This document shows, piece after piece, positions 15,061 to 22,548 of a DNA stretch of 25,331 nucleotides. How positions within the stretch are numbered: the first letter of the stretch is position 1; every line of letters starts with the position of its first letter. The position numbers and the translations under genes are program-made. This DNA is from a virus. The DNA lies in IMG/VR virus record IMGVR_UViG_3300005605_000616, positions 1 through 25,331 of that record; one strand, 5' to 3'. The notes beneath the pieces were generated by a model, which saw nothing but the letters and a program-made list of their open reading frames with translations, searched no databases and had not been told where the DNA came from.

Positions 15061-15836
15061 TCTAATTCTCCTAAATTGACTACGGCAACACCGTGTTTCT
15101 GTACAACTTGTGTTGTACATTTTTGTGCAAATGTTATTGCTTTCTCTATGTTATTTGTATCTAAATAACCTTTAACCAATCCAGCAATAAATGTATCACC
15201 TGCTCCACTTACATCTTTTACTGGAACTTCTTCTACTGGAAAATCCTTCCCATTGTATCTACAACCTTTACCACCTAAAGTGACAATAAGTTTTTCCTTA
15301 AATTCTTCATCTGATAATAATTCATGATTCTTCTTATACTCTAACTCATTTATTTTAATAAAATCAGCTTTAGCAATCCATTTACCAAGTTTTTTCTTAG
15401 TATCCACGAATACATTATTATTATTTTCACAAATATATTTAATATCTTTTTCTTCCAAAAACCCTTTACAATAATCTGATATAATAATTGCGTCAAGGTC
15501 TACAGTTGTAGGGAACATATGAAACTGATTCTTGTTTACATTGTATCTATTGACAGTATCTATCCGTTCACAATAATCGTGTTCATCAACTCGTAAAACC
15601 ATTTGACCACTACGATTATCTACATATCGTCTCTTAGTTATATTATCTTTATTTGTTAATGTATAGATAGTCATTTCAAGTGCTTCAACATTTTTAGCAG
15701 TATTCTGTGCCATTCCACCATTGGACTCTACACGTGTAGGTACAAAAACTGGAACTGGTGCTTCTGGACTAATTCTATCTATGTCTCCATAAACAAATAT
15801 ATCTTTACAACTATCTCCTATAACTAATACATTCAT
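15057..15836 (-). CDS. hldA: PfkB/ribokinase-family sugar kinase, heptose-7-phosphate kinase (HldA/RfaE1)-like
   Basis: This 259-residue protein has the RfaE domain I hallmarks. VIGDSCKDIFVYGDIDRISP (5-24) continues into EAPVPV, a sequence diagnostic for D-glycero-beta-D-manno-heptose-7-phosphate kinases within the ribokinase family. GGMAQN follows near 40-45. The ATP/anion hole DVSGAGDTF spans 208-216, with catalytic D214. The enzyme phosphorylates heptose-7-phosphate at position 1 on the way to ADP-heptose. It is shorter than cellular kinase domains (about 320 residues), with loops trimmed between 45 and 150. Its start overlaps the ClpP stop by one base. A matching HldC-like nucleotidyltransferase is encoded 3.6 kb upstream. 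Use of another sugar phosphate remains possible. Confidence 0.82.
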   Translation of the reverse strand: MNVLVIGDSCKDIFVYGDIDRISPEAPVPVFVPTRVESNGGMAQNTAKNVEALEMTIYTLTNKDNITKRRYVDNRSGQMVLRVDEHDYCERIDTVNRYNVNKNQFHMFPTTVDLDAIIISDYCKGFLEEKDIKYICENNNNVFVDTKKKLGKWIAKADFIKINELEYKKNHELLSDEEFKEKLIVTLGGKGCRYNGKDFPVEEVPVKDVSGAGDTFIAGLVKGYLDTNNIEKAITFAQKCTTQVVQKHGVAVVNLGELE

Positions 15837-16435
15837 TACACTATCTCATCAATCATTCCATATTTTAAACAAGTCTTTGCATCCCACATCAAATCGTGTT
15901 TTAATATTTCATCTAATTTTTCTGTAGGAACTTTTGTATAATCTCTATATACATTTTTAATTGTTGTCATCATCAAGTCTAAATTCTTTTTCTCATCTTC
16001 AATTTCAGAATACTTTCCCCACAATTGAGAGGATAGTTGATGTATCAACATATATGAATTTTTACTCATATATCTTTTACTTCCAACTACTGAAATAAAT
16101 GTACCAGCACTTGCACAGAATCCATCTACATAAGTGTGAACTGGAACTTTACATCTCAATATAGTATCCATTATAGATAATCCTGATGTAACTCCTCCAC
16201 CACCACTATTAATGAATATATTAATTGGTGGATAATCTATATCGAGTGTATGTCCTAAATTTAAATTCTTTCCTTGTAATTCATCTATTTTTTTGTTAAC
16301 TTCCGCTGCACTTTCCCTATTTACACCAGCATAAAAATAAATTTTATTATCATGTGTAACAATATGTTTATCATCTTTACCTGCTGTTGCTTTTTTTATA
16401 GGTTTTTTCTTGGTTTCTCCCCAAACTTCTATCAT
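15836..16435 (-). CDS. ClpP-family serine protease
   Basis: The 199-residue protein has the ClpP/crotonase fold sequence: INIFINSGGGGVTSGLSIMD (71-90) for the oxyanion strand, the nucleophile S109 in GFCASAGTF, H132 in YMLIHQLSS, and a likely catalytic Asp near 181 (KHDLMWDA). It ends in CLKYGMIDEIV as in ClpP. The first 25 residues form a basic tail unlike the axial-loop peptide of bacterial ClpP. No Clp ATPase is encoded nearby, so it may use a host unfoldase or act as a stand-alone phage protease, for example on virion or host proteins. It overlaps the clamp loader gene by four bases (ATGA), so it is expressed with replication genes rather than with a head module. Confidence 0.88.
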   Translation of the reverse strand: MIEVWGETKKKPIKKATAGKDDKHIVTHDNKIYFYAGVNRESAAEVNKKIDELQGKNLNLGHTLDIDYPPINIFINSGGGGVTSGLSIMDTILRCKVPVHTYVDGFCASAGTFISVVGSKRYMSKNSYMLIHQLSSQLWGKYSEIEDEKKNLDLMMTTIKNVYRDYTKVPTEKLDEILKHDLMWDAKTCLKYGMIDEIV

Positions 16436-17364
16436 TTTAACTCCTGTAGTATTTCTATTAACATAGCCATAGCGTTGATTTCTTTATCAACCACTTGCGC
16501 GTCACTTAATTCATATTTTGCAATAATAAGAATAATTTGTGCCATCTTACCAGTTGCAAAATCATCTAAACTGTCAAATAAAAGTCTAAACAAATCCGCA
16601 AAATCTGTTACCTTTGCGTCTGCTAAAACTTTTCTTAATTGTACAAAACTATCTTTTTTACTAATAGTTTTATCTTTTAATATTTCAAGAACTTTTAATT
16701 TGTAATCATTTAATATTACTTCGCTCTCATCAATGATGAGCTCATCACCAACTATTTGTCGTTGAGCTGCGTTTATTACTCGTCTAATATCAGGATAACC
16801 ACCATTAACTAATGTAACAATATCTTCCGATTTACAACTTACATTTTCATTCTTTAAAATATTCATCACATGTACCGCAATTTGTTTTCTATCTGGAGGG
16901 ATAATTTGAAATGACTGACACCTTGATTGAATTGGGTCTATGATTCTCTCAACAAAATTACAAGTCAATATAAACCTACAATGTTTTGAGAATGTTTCCA
17001 TCAAATTACGAAGTGCGGCTTGAGCATTAGGTGTAATATAATCACACTCATCTAAGATTATTATCTTATAATCCTTAAAACCCATTGTAGAAGCAAATCC
17101 CTTTACCTTCTCCCTGACCACATCAACAGAGTTCTCATCTGATGCGTTTATATAAAGATAATCACAATCTATATGATTAACAATAATCTTTGCTAATGTG
17201 GTCTTACCCGTACCAGCTTTTCCATATAGTAACAAATGTGGAACATCTCCACTTTCCAAATACGAAGTTACTTTAGATTTTAGACTTTCATTACCTATGT
17301 AGGTATCTAATGTTTTCGGTCTATATTTTTCTACAAGTAATCCGTGATTTTCTTGTACTTCCAT
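16432..17364 (-). CDS. Clamp loader ATPase large subunit (gp44/RFC-like)
   Basis: This AAA+ ATPase of 310 residues loads the sliding clamp at primer-template junctions. Walker A is GKAGTGKTT (48-56), Walker B LDEC (104-107), sensor 1 lies in FILTCN (131-136), and the SRC arginine-finger motif is at 147-149 (QSRCQSF). The N-terminal VEKYRPKTLD is the signature opening of RFC small subunits and T4 gp44. Length matches gp44 (319). It follows the clamp gene by three bases and overlaps the ClpP-like gene by four. The gp62-like partner is encoded well downstream (9784-10209). Assignment is secure. Confidence 0.95.
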   Translation of the reverse strand: MEVQENHGLLVEKYRPKTLDTYIGNESLKSKVTSYLESGDVPHLLLYGKAGTGKTTLAKIIVNHIDCDYLYINASDENSVDVVREKVKGFASTMGFKDYKIIILDECDYITPNAQAALRNLMETFSKHCRFILTCNFVERIIDPIQSRCQSFQIIPPDRKQIAVHVMNILKNENVSCKSEDIVTLVNGGYPDIRRVINAAQRQIVGDELIIDESEVILNDYKLKVLEILKDKTISKKDSFVQLRKVLADAKVTDFADLFRLLFDSLDDFATGKMAQIILIIAKYELSDAQVVDKEINAMAMLIEILQELK

Positions 17365-17367
17365 TTA

Positions 17368-18093
17368 TCAATCAACACTTTGTACTGCAACTAAATAATA
17401 AACAGCAGTATAATCATCAACCTTAAATTCTACCTTAGCCAATCCAGCACTTGAAATAGTCATAACACCTTTTTCACATTCTCTATTAGCACCTAGTACT
17501 TTAGAAAATAAATCAGCGTTAAAACTTAGTAAATCCATATCGGAAGTACTTTTCTTAACATCTACTGGTAGAGTTACTCTATTGGTATTTATTGATGAAT
17601 AATTTATAACAAAATTACAACGTTCTACACCATCACTTATTACTGAAAAAGTTTCAATTTCAGGTAATGCGTTTTTACCATTAATGAATCTACTCATAAA
17701 AGTTTTATTCAACTCTACTTCTAATTCAAAGTCTGGTAGTTCTTTCATCTTTGGTGGTGTAGGAATAACACTTAAATCACTTAACATGTAATTTACGGAA
17801 GCGTTTCCGTCTTTTACTTGAACTGCTATAACCTTATCACCTGCGGTGGTTGTTGTAAATTCTATATCATCACTTAAAACTCCTAATAATTTAGTAAGTT
17901 GTGTGGTATCATAAATACCTAATGTAGAATCTTCATGTTGAAAATTCTCCAATACAACATTTCCCAAAAGAGTTTTATCTGATGTTACAAAAGATACAGA
18001 AAGAACATCATCTTTCACGTCCCATACTACAGATGTTACATTATCACCCAAAGAATATTTGTTGATAAATCTATCTAATAATGCTTTATGCAT
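17368..18093 (-). CDS. DNA polymerase sliding clamp (gp45-like)
   Basis: The 241-residue protein fits the T4 gp45 type of clamp, which forms a trimeric ring holding the polymerase on DNA. Sequence conservation in this family is weak; recognised features are the acidic, strand-rich composition, a GIYDTTQLTKLLGVLSDDIEF segment (79-99) matching the IYDLNGFLGIL region of gp45, an LPDFELEVELN stretch like the interdomain linker, and a final AVYYLVAVQSVD strand. Position directly before the gp44-like loader supports it. The start ATG has AGGAG eight bases upstream. The upstream gap of about 55 bases holds an AT-rich palindrome and a possible promoter. Confidence 0.85.
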   Translation of the reverse strand: MHKALLDRFINKYSLGDNVTSVVWDVKDDVLSVSFVTSDKTLLGNVVLENFQHEDSTLGIYDTTQLTKLLGVLSDDIEFTTTTAGDKVIAVQVKDGNASVNYMLSDLSVIPTPPKMKELPDFELEVELNKTFMSRFINGKNALPEIETFSVISDGVERCNFVINYSSINTNRVTLPVDVKKSTSDMDLLSFNADLFSKVLGANRECEKGVMTISSAGLAKVEFKVDDYTAVYYLVAVQSVD

Positions 18094-18119
18094 ACTTTAA
18101 TCTCCTAATTAACATTTAT

Positions 18120-18142
18120 TATTGATATATACATATATATCA
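18120..18142 (-). promoter_or_regulatory. AT-rich palindromic element upstream of the clamp gene
   Basis: Positions 18124-18141 form a perfect inverted repeat, GATATATA-CA-TATATATC. The surrounding 23 bases match 7524-7546 at 21 positions. It lies 26 bases before the clamp start codon, in one of the few real intergenic gaps. A weak promoter (TTGATA, 16 bases, TAATAA) overlaps it on the coding strand. It may be an operator, a promoter, or both. Confidence 0.5.
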
Positions 18143-18148
18143 AACTAA

Positions 18149-19465
18149 TTACTCAAATTCAAAAAAATCTTTAGCTTTGTCACGAGTCTTTTTCTCTACT
18201 ATTTTAGGTTTTAACCTTGTTTCAGAAATAGTTTCATATTCTGAATTTAATTCTATACCAATCCAATCTTTATCTTGACTCATAGCTACTTCTCCTGTAG
18301 TACCTGAACCAAAGAAAGGGTCTAACACCACTCCAGATATGAATTCATCTTCACTTCTACCATCTTGATATCCTTTATCTTTATATTCTGAATATCGTTG
18401 TCCTTGTTCATATTTACCTTCATATCTTGTAGGTCGGTAACTTGGATGGTCTTTTGGTAAATTATATCTTTCTACTGATGTAGATTTTACCTCACTAATT
18501 CGTGGTTCTCCAGTAACTTTATCAACAAACTCTGGACAACCTGCTGCTATTGGTGACTCTATAAGTTCAGGTGGATAAGTAGCGAAATGAGCTCCCTTAA
18601 ATGAAGTAGGACTTATACTCCATACAGCTCTCTTATTTCTACCTTCAGCTTTAACCGCATTGTCCTTAAATCCTGTACCTTTTATTCCAAGTTCCGTTTT
18701 TGGTGCCATTTTATATTTCATTCTATCTATACTGGACATTTTTATTGGTTCTAATTGTTGTTTGAAATAATAGTTTTTATTCTTTGAAAAGAAATATAAC
18801 TTCTCATAATCATTAGTGAATCTATCCTTGACAGATTCAGGTAAACAACTTGGTTTGTGCCATATGATTTCATTTCTTAAAATCCAACCACGATTTGTCA
18901 TTTCTATAGCAAATCTACTTGGAATTTGAACCAATGATTTAGGTTTGTAAGCTTCTCCATATTTTTTGTTATGTAAAAAACCATATTTATATTTTGCTGT
19001 AACATTTTTTTGACTCACTTGGTCATTTGGAGTTCTACAATAACTATCCCCAAGATTTACCCAACAAGTTCCGTAAGGTTTTAAAACTCTCTTTACCTCA
19101 TCAAATATATCACATAAGTTACTTATAAACATATCAGGTGTAGGTTCTAATCCTAACTCACCCTTCCAAGCGTTACATTTAATACAAAAATCTGAACTTA
19201 TTTTTGGTTTAAGACTTCCTTTTGCTTCCCATTTAGGATCTGTATAAGTTCCTTTTCCATCTCTTTTACCATTCTTTGGGTGAAATCTTTGAACACCATC
19301 CCACTCATGTTTACATTTTTCATCACCACCCCAAACTTGTCCTTCTGTTCCGTAGTCACGTAGGCCCCAATATGGCGGCGAAGTAATACACATATCTATA
19401 CTTTCATCTGGAAATGTTTTTAAAACATCAAGACTATTTCCTACATAAACTTTATTTCTTTCCAT
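18149..19465 (-). CDS. Beta-class DNA methyltransferase (N4-cytosine or N6-adenine)
   Basis: This 438-residue SAM-dependent methyltransferase has the catalytic motif IV TSPPYW (28-33) near the N-terminus and the SAM-binding motif I DPFFGSGTTG (382-391) near the C-terminus, which is the order of the beta class. SPPY is seen in both N4-cytosine and N6-adenine enzymes. Between residues about 50 and 90, cysteines and a histidine (KCKHEW and FCIKCNAW) suggest a small zinc knuckle inserted after motif IV. No restriction partner lies nearby, so it is a solitary phage enzyme that may protect phage DNA from host restriction or mark it. It overlaps the nucleotidyltransferase stop by one base and precedes the clamp gene. 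The recognition sequence cannot be read from the protein. Confidence 0.92.
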   Translation of the reverse strand: MERNKVYVGNSLDVLKTFPDESIDMCITSPPYWGLRDYGTEGQVWGGDEKCKHEWDGVQRFHPKNGKRDGKGTYTDPKWEAKGSLKPKISSDFCIKCNAWKGELGLEPTPDMFISNLCDIFDEVKRVLKPYGTCWVNLGDSYCRTPNDQVSQKNVTAKYKYGFLHNKKYGEAYKPKSLVQIPSRFAIEMTNRGWILRNEIIWHKPSCLPESVKDRFTNDYEKLYFFSKNKNYYFKQQLEPIKMSSIDRMKYKMAPKTELGIKGTGFKDNAVKAEGRNKRAVWSISPTSFKGAHFATYPPELIESPIAAGCPEFVDKVTGEPRISEVKSTSVERYNLPKDHPSYRPTRYEGKYEQGQRYSEYKDKGYQDGRSEDEFISGVVLDPFFGSGTTGEVAMSQDKDWIGIELNSEYETISETRLKPKIVEKKTRDKAKDFFEFE

Positions 19466-19857
19466 TAAGATTCACCTTTTAATATTTCTGTTGTAGAATA
19501 ATCCCCAACTCTTTCAAAAAATCTAACATCATCTATTATATCATCTCCTACCACATCTCTACCTTTCCAATCAGAACCTATCACTAATATATCTGGTTGA
19601 TATTTTTTAATTAATTCTACTAATCCGTTCCGTGAATTAAAATACCAAACTTCATCAATATATTTTATAGACAACAACACTTCTCGTCTATCTTCATAAG
19701 TGTTGAAAGGTCTACCACTACCTTTGTCTCTTTTAATCTTATCATCACTATCTAAACCAACTACAAGATGATGACCAAGTGATTTAGCATACTTAAACAA
19801 TTCTATATGACCTCGATGTAATACATCAAAACACCCATTAGTCCAAACTTTTATCAT
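19465..19857 (-). CDS. hldC: Cytidylyltransferase-like enzyme, HldC/RfaE2 (nucleotide-heptose synthase)-like
   Basis: The 130-residue protein matches single-domain nucleotidyltransferases of the RfaE domain II/TagD type. TNGCFDVLHRGHIELFKYAK (6-25) contains the HxGH motif (H14-R-G-H17). VVGLDSDDKIKRDKG and RPFNTYEDRREVLLSI follow, then VIGSDWKGRDVVG and STTEIL near the end. RfaE2 transfers AMP from ATP to heptose-1-phosphate to give ADP-heptose; glycerol-3-phosphate cytidylyltransferases are close relatives. The presence of an HldA-like kinase in the same gene run favours the heptose reading. No phosphatase (GmhB) or isomerase (GmhA) is seen, so the host would supply those steps. It starts two bases after the polymerase stop. 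Confidence 0.82.
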   Translation of the reverse strand: MIKVWTNGCFDVLHRGHIELFKYAKSLGHHLVVGLDSDDKIKRDKGSGRPFNTYEDRREVLLSIKYIDEVWYFNSRNGLVELIKKYQPDILVIGSDWKGRDVVGDDIIDDVRFFERVGDYSTTEILKGES

Positions 19858-19859
19858 AC

Positions 19860-22433
19860 TTAAAAGAACCTATCTAAAGTATATCTTACATCAACTGGTT
19901 CTTCCCATCCAAGAGCTTCATAAAACATATTTAGTTTTTTCTTCAACGCTTGTGTGTAAATTTTATTTATATCAATATATTGTTTAATAAATTCCAATAT
20001 TTTAGGTGGATCTTCGTGTCCTAAATAAGCACAACTCGCTAAACCTAATGGATTATTTTTTAAATATACCCACTTAATCTTATCACCATTTCTAATCTTT
20101 GGATATTTTCTATAACCATAATAATCCATCATATCATTATAACTCAGAGCAGCTTTAACATGAACTGGAGTAGCTTTCTTATAATGAGTATAAATCAACT
20201 TACCACCAATATTACCTGAATCCCTATCTTGTAAATTAGAACTAGTTTTAACAATAAATTTCTCTACTTTTTTCACTCCAGTTGGTGAAGCTATTTGACT
20301 GTAATCCATAGCTTTCATAGATTTTTTAAATTTAAAAATTCTTTCATCTATTTTATCTTTAGGAACATCCTGTAATATATCATCTAATACTGAAGAAAGT
20401 AATTCTTTTAACGCTGGTGCAAAACTACTACGAACTGTATCCAATCCTCTAACCAACATCTTATCTACCTTAATACCACCATCATTAATAATCTTCATAC
20501 CATATCGTTTTTTTGTAACAAAAAGACCTGCTCTAGCTATCAATTCTTGTTTAATATCAAAATAATGTTCCTTTATGTTATGAAACTTCGTAGCATATAT
20601 ATCATAAGAAGAATTTAAAAAATCTTGTATCTCAGAAGCAATATTTAAAATATATTGTGTCATAGTAACTGTAGAATTTATATCAACTTCAGGATGTCGT
20701 GCCCTTACAAGAGGAACAGCAGATGCAAAAATTGAATCTGTGTCTATGTATATAACATTATTATCATTTTTAGTTTTTAAAGTTTTATTATAATAAACAT
20801 TAACCATATTTTTACTAAATCTAATCAGTTCTTGTCCACCCAATGTAGTAGCCTCAGCGTTATCAATGTCATAAAATCTGAATATAGGTAATCCCAACAC
20901 ACCATATAATGAATTCAATAGAATCTTCTGTAAGTATTGTCGTCTATCATAATATTCATACTGTTTCATATCTCCTGAATCAGCGAACTCCTTAGCCAAC
21001 TTTCTAAATTGAACTCTGTCATCAAACCATTGAGTTAAAATAGCTGGAATCAATCCTTGTTTATCTGTCCTATATATCACACCATTAGATGCAATCGAAA
21101 CCTTGTTGTTATCAAGATAATATTTTAATTGTTCTTCAGATAATTTACCAGCCTCTTTACCACTTGTACCTCTGAGTGTATAAGTTTTAACTGTATTCCT
21201 TACAAATTCTTCAGCATTCCATCCATCAACCTTACCTATTTTAGTTTCAGGTGAAATATTTAAACTACGAATGACACTTGGATACATTGAAGTAACATCT
21301 AAATCATAAACCCACTCATGTCGTCCTTTAATTGGGTCTTGTACATAAGCTCCTACAAACTTATCATCTTTTCCCATCAATTTACGAGCATCTCTGTTTT
21401 TATTAGGAACTACAATATCTCTCTTTTTACAATAAGTTAATAACGCTCCTTCTAAGTAACGAGAACTCCAATAAATATCCTCATATGGTACATGACCAAT
21501 ATGACATATACCTTTAGCAATGTTTATATAATCAAGTTTCTTGTCTATCTCCACAACAATCTTAACATCATGTAAGTTATAATCTACAAATTTCTTTCTG
21601 TCATTCTCGTATAATTCATTTAATGTTCCTTCATACGAAATTTTGTTCTCACCTACTTCATTAAACCCTACATCATCTAATCTATATGAACTAACTTCAT
21701 TTGGTGTAAACTTTCTATAAATCTGTAAATAATCAATACAAGAAACTCCTGCAATCTCAAATCTATTTTTAAATTCTGAATATTTTACCCGTTGTATTGG
21801 TGATAACAAATTTGATACATTAGAACCTAATAAAAGAGTCATTCTATTGTAGATATATGGAATATCAAAGTTATCTATATTCCATCCTGTAATAATTGTA
21901 GGACGAATCTCTCTATATTTGTTTATAAATCTACCTAATAATTCTTCTTCTGTTTTATAACTCTCTATATATTTTTTACCACCCTCAAGTGTCTTATGAC
22001 CTATACCACTATCGTTAAGTTTTAACTCAAGTTTATTTTCTGGATCTAAAACCATAACATAATATTCTTTTGTTAAATCATCCCATAACGCTATAGAAGT
22101 AATTTTATTTTCAGCTAATTGTGGTGATGGAAATCCCTCTGTAACCTCTACCTCAATATCAAATATCATAAGACGATGACCAACTGAAGGTTCATCACTT
22201 TGAGTGTATTGGTCTACAAGAGTACGAATAATTGGTTGAACATCTGATTCATAAATATTAGGGTCGTCCTTATCAAATCTAAAAGTTTTTTGTACCCTTC
22301 TACCATCAAGTGTTATATATTTTCCTTTTTTATTTAAAGTATAAGCATATTTTTTGTACGGAACTCTAAAATATCCTCGTTTGTCATCCCAAATGTGTAC
22401 TGAACGACCATCAAAAAAAGCATTTTGATACAA
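19860..22433 (-). CDS. Family B DNA polymerase with 3'-5' exonuclease (gp43-like)
   Basis: This is the replicative polymerase, 857 residues. The exonuclease has Exo I D92-I-E94, Exo II TGWNIDNFD (182-190) and Exo III Y285-N-L-H-D289. The polymerase has motif A DLDVTSMYPS (377-386), motif B KILLNSLYG (503-511) and motif C IDTDS (563-567). All catalytic residues are present. The last residues, YTLDRFF, resemble the LDFLF tail by which T4 gp43 binds its clamp. The N-terminal domain is shorter than in T4. The start is TTG at 22433: an in-frame TAA immediately precedes it, no ATG occurs near the N-terminus, and GGAG lies ten bases upstream. A sigma-70-like promoter stands just before it. Nothing suggests an intein or split gene. 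Confidence 0.97.
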   Translation of the reverse strand: MYQNAFFDGRSVHIWDDKRGYFRVPYKKYAYTLNKKGKYITLDGRRVQKTFRFDKDDPNIYESDVQPIIRTLVDQYTQSDEPSVGHRLMIFDIEVEVTEGFPSPQLAENKITSIALWDDLTKEYYVMVLDPENKLELKLNDSGIGHKTLEGGKKYIESYKTEEELLGRFINKYREIRPTIITGWNIDNFDIPYIYNRMTLLLGSNVSNLLSPIQRVKYSEFKNRFEIAGVSCIDYLQIYRKFTPNEVSSYRLDDVGFNEVGENKISYEGTLNELYENDRKKFVDYNLHDVKIVVEIDKKLDYINIAKGICHIGHVPYEDIYWSSRYLEGALLTYCKKRDIVVPNKNRDARKLMGKDDKFVGAYVQDPIKGRHEWVYDLDVTSMYPSVIRSLNISPETKIGKVDGWNAEEFVRNTVKTYTLRGTSGKEAGKLSEEQLKYYLDNNKVSIASNGVIYRTDKQGLIPAILTQWFDDRVQFRKLAKEFADSGDMKQYEYYDRRQYLQKILLNSLYGVLGLPIFRFYDIDNAEATTLGGQELIRFSKNMVNVYYNKTLKTKNDNNVIYIDTDSIFASAVPLVRARHPEVDINSTVTMTQYILNIASEIQDFLNSSYDIYATKFHNIKEHYFDIKQELIARAGLFVTKKRYGMKIINDGGIKVDKMLVRGLDTVRSSFAPALKELLSSVLDDILQDVPKDKIDERIFKFKKSMKAMDYSQIASPTGVKKVEKFIVKTSSNLQDRDSGNIGGKLIYTHYKKATPVHVKAALSYNDMMDYYGYRKYPKIRNGDKIKWVYLKNNPLGLASCAYLGHEDPPKILEFIKQYIDINKIYTQALKKKLNMFYEALGWEEPVDVRYTLDRFF

Positions 22434-22462
22434 TTATGTAATTCTCCAAATTATTATATTAG

Positions 22463-22492
22463 AATATACGAATAAAACCATATACATGTCAA
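22463..22492 (-). promoter_or_regulatory. Sigma-70-like promoter for the polymerase operon
   Basis: On the coding strand a perfect -35 box TTGACA (22492-22487) is followed after 18 bases by TATATT (22468-22463), five of six matches to the -10 consensus. A start site near 22455 would leave a leader of about 20 bases containing GGAG (22447-22444) before the TTG start codon. It lies downstream of the receptor terminator, so the polymerase run begins a new transcript. Confidence 0.75.
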
Positions 22493-22506
22493 GTATTTTT
22501 TTAGTT

Positions 22507-22534
22507 AAAAATGGGGGATGTATTTCAATCCCCC
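22507..22534 (-). terminator. Rho-independent terminator after the TonB-dependent receptor
   Basis: The coding strand shows a 7-bp stem (GGGGGAT pairing with ATCCCCC, 22534-22528 and 22519-22513), an eight-base loop and an immediate ATTTTT tract. It stands 15 bases past the receptor stop codon and is the clearest terminator in the window. It separates the receptor gene from the polymerase promoter. Confidence 0.85.
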
Positions 22535-22548
22535 AAATTTATACTATT

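Noticed and set aside
14812-15120. Longer 102-residue version of the zinc-ribbon gene
   Set aside because: The extra 20 residues are encoded wholly within the kinase gene and have noise-like composition; the ATG at 15060 gives the standard ATGA junction.
22435-22548. An integration site or tRNA remnant at the receptor/polymerase boundary
   Set aside because: Only a terminator hairpin and a promoter are seen; no tRNA-like sequence, direct repeat or integrase is present.
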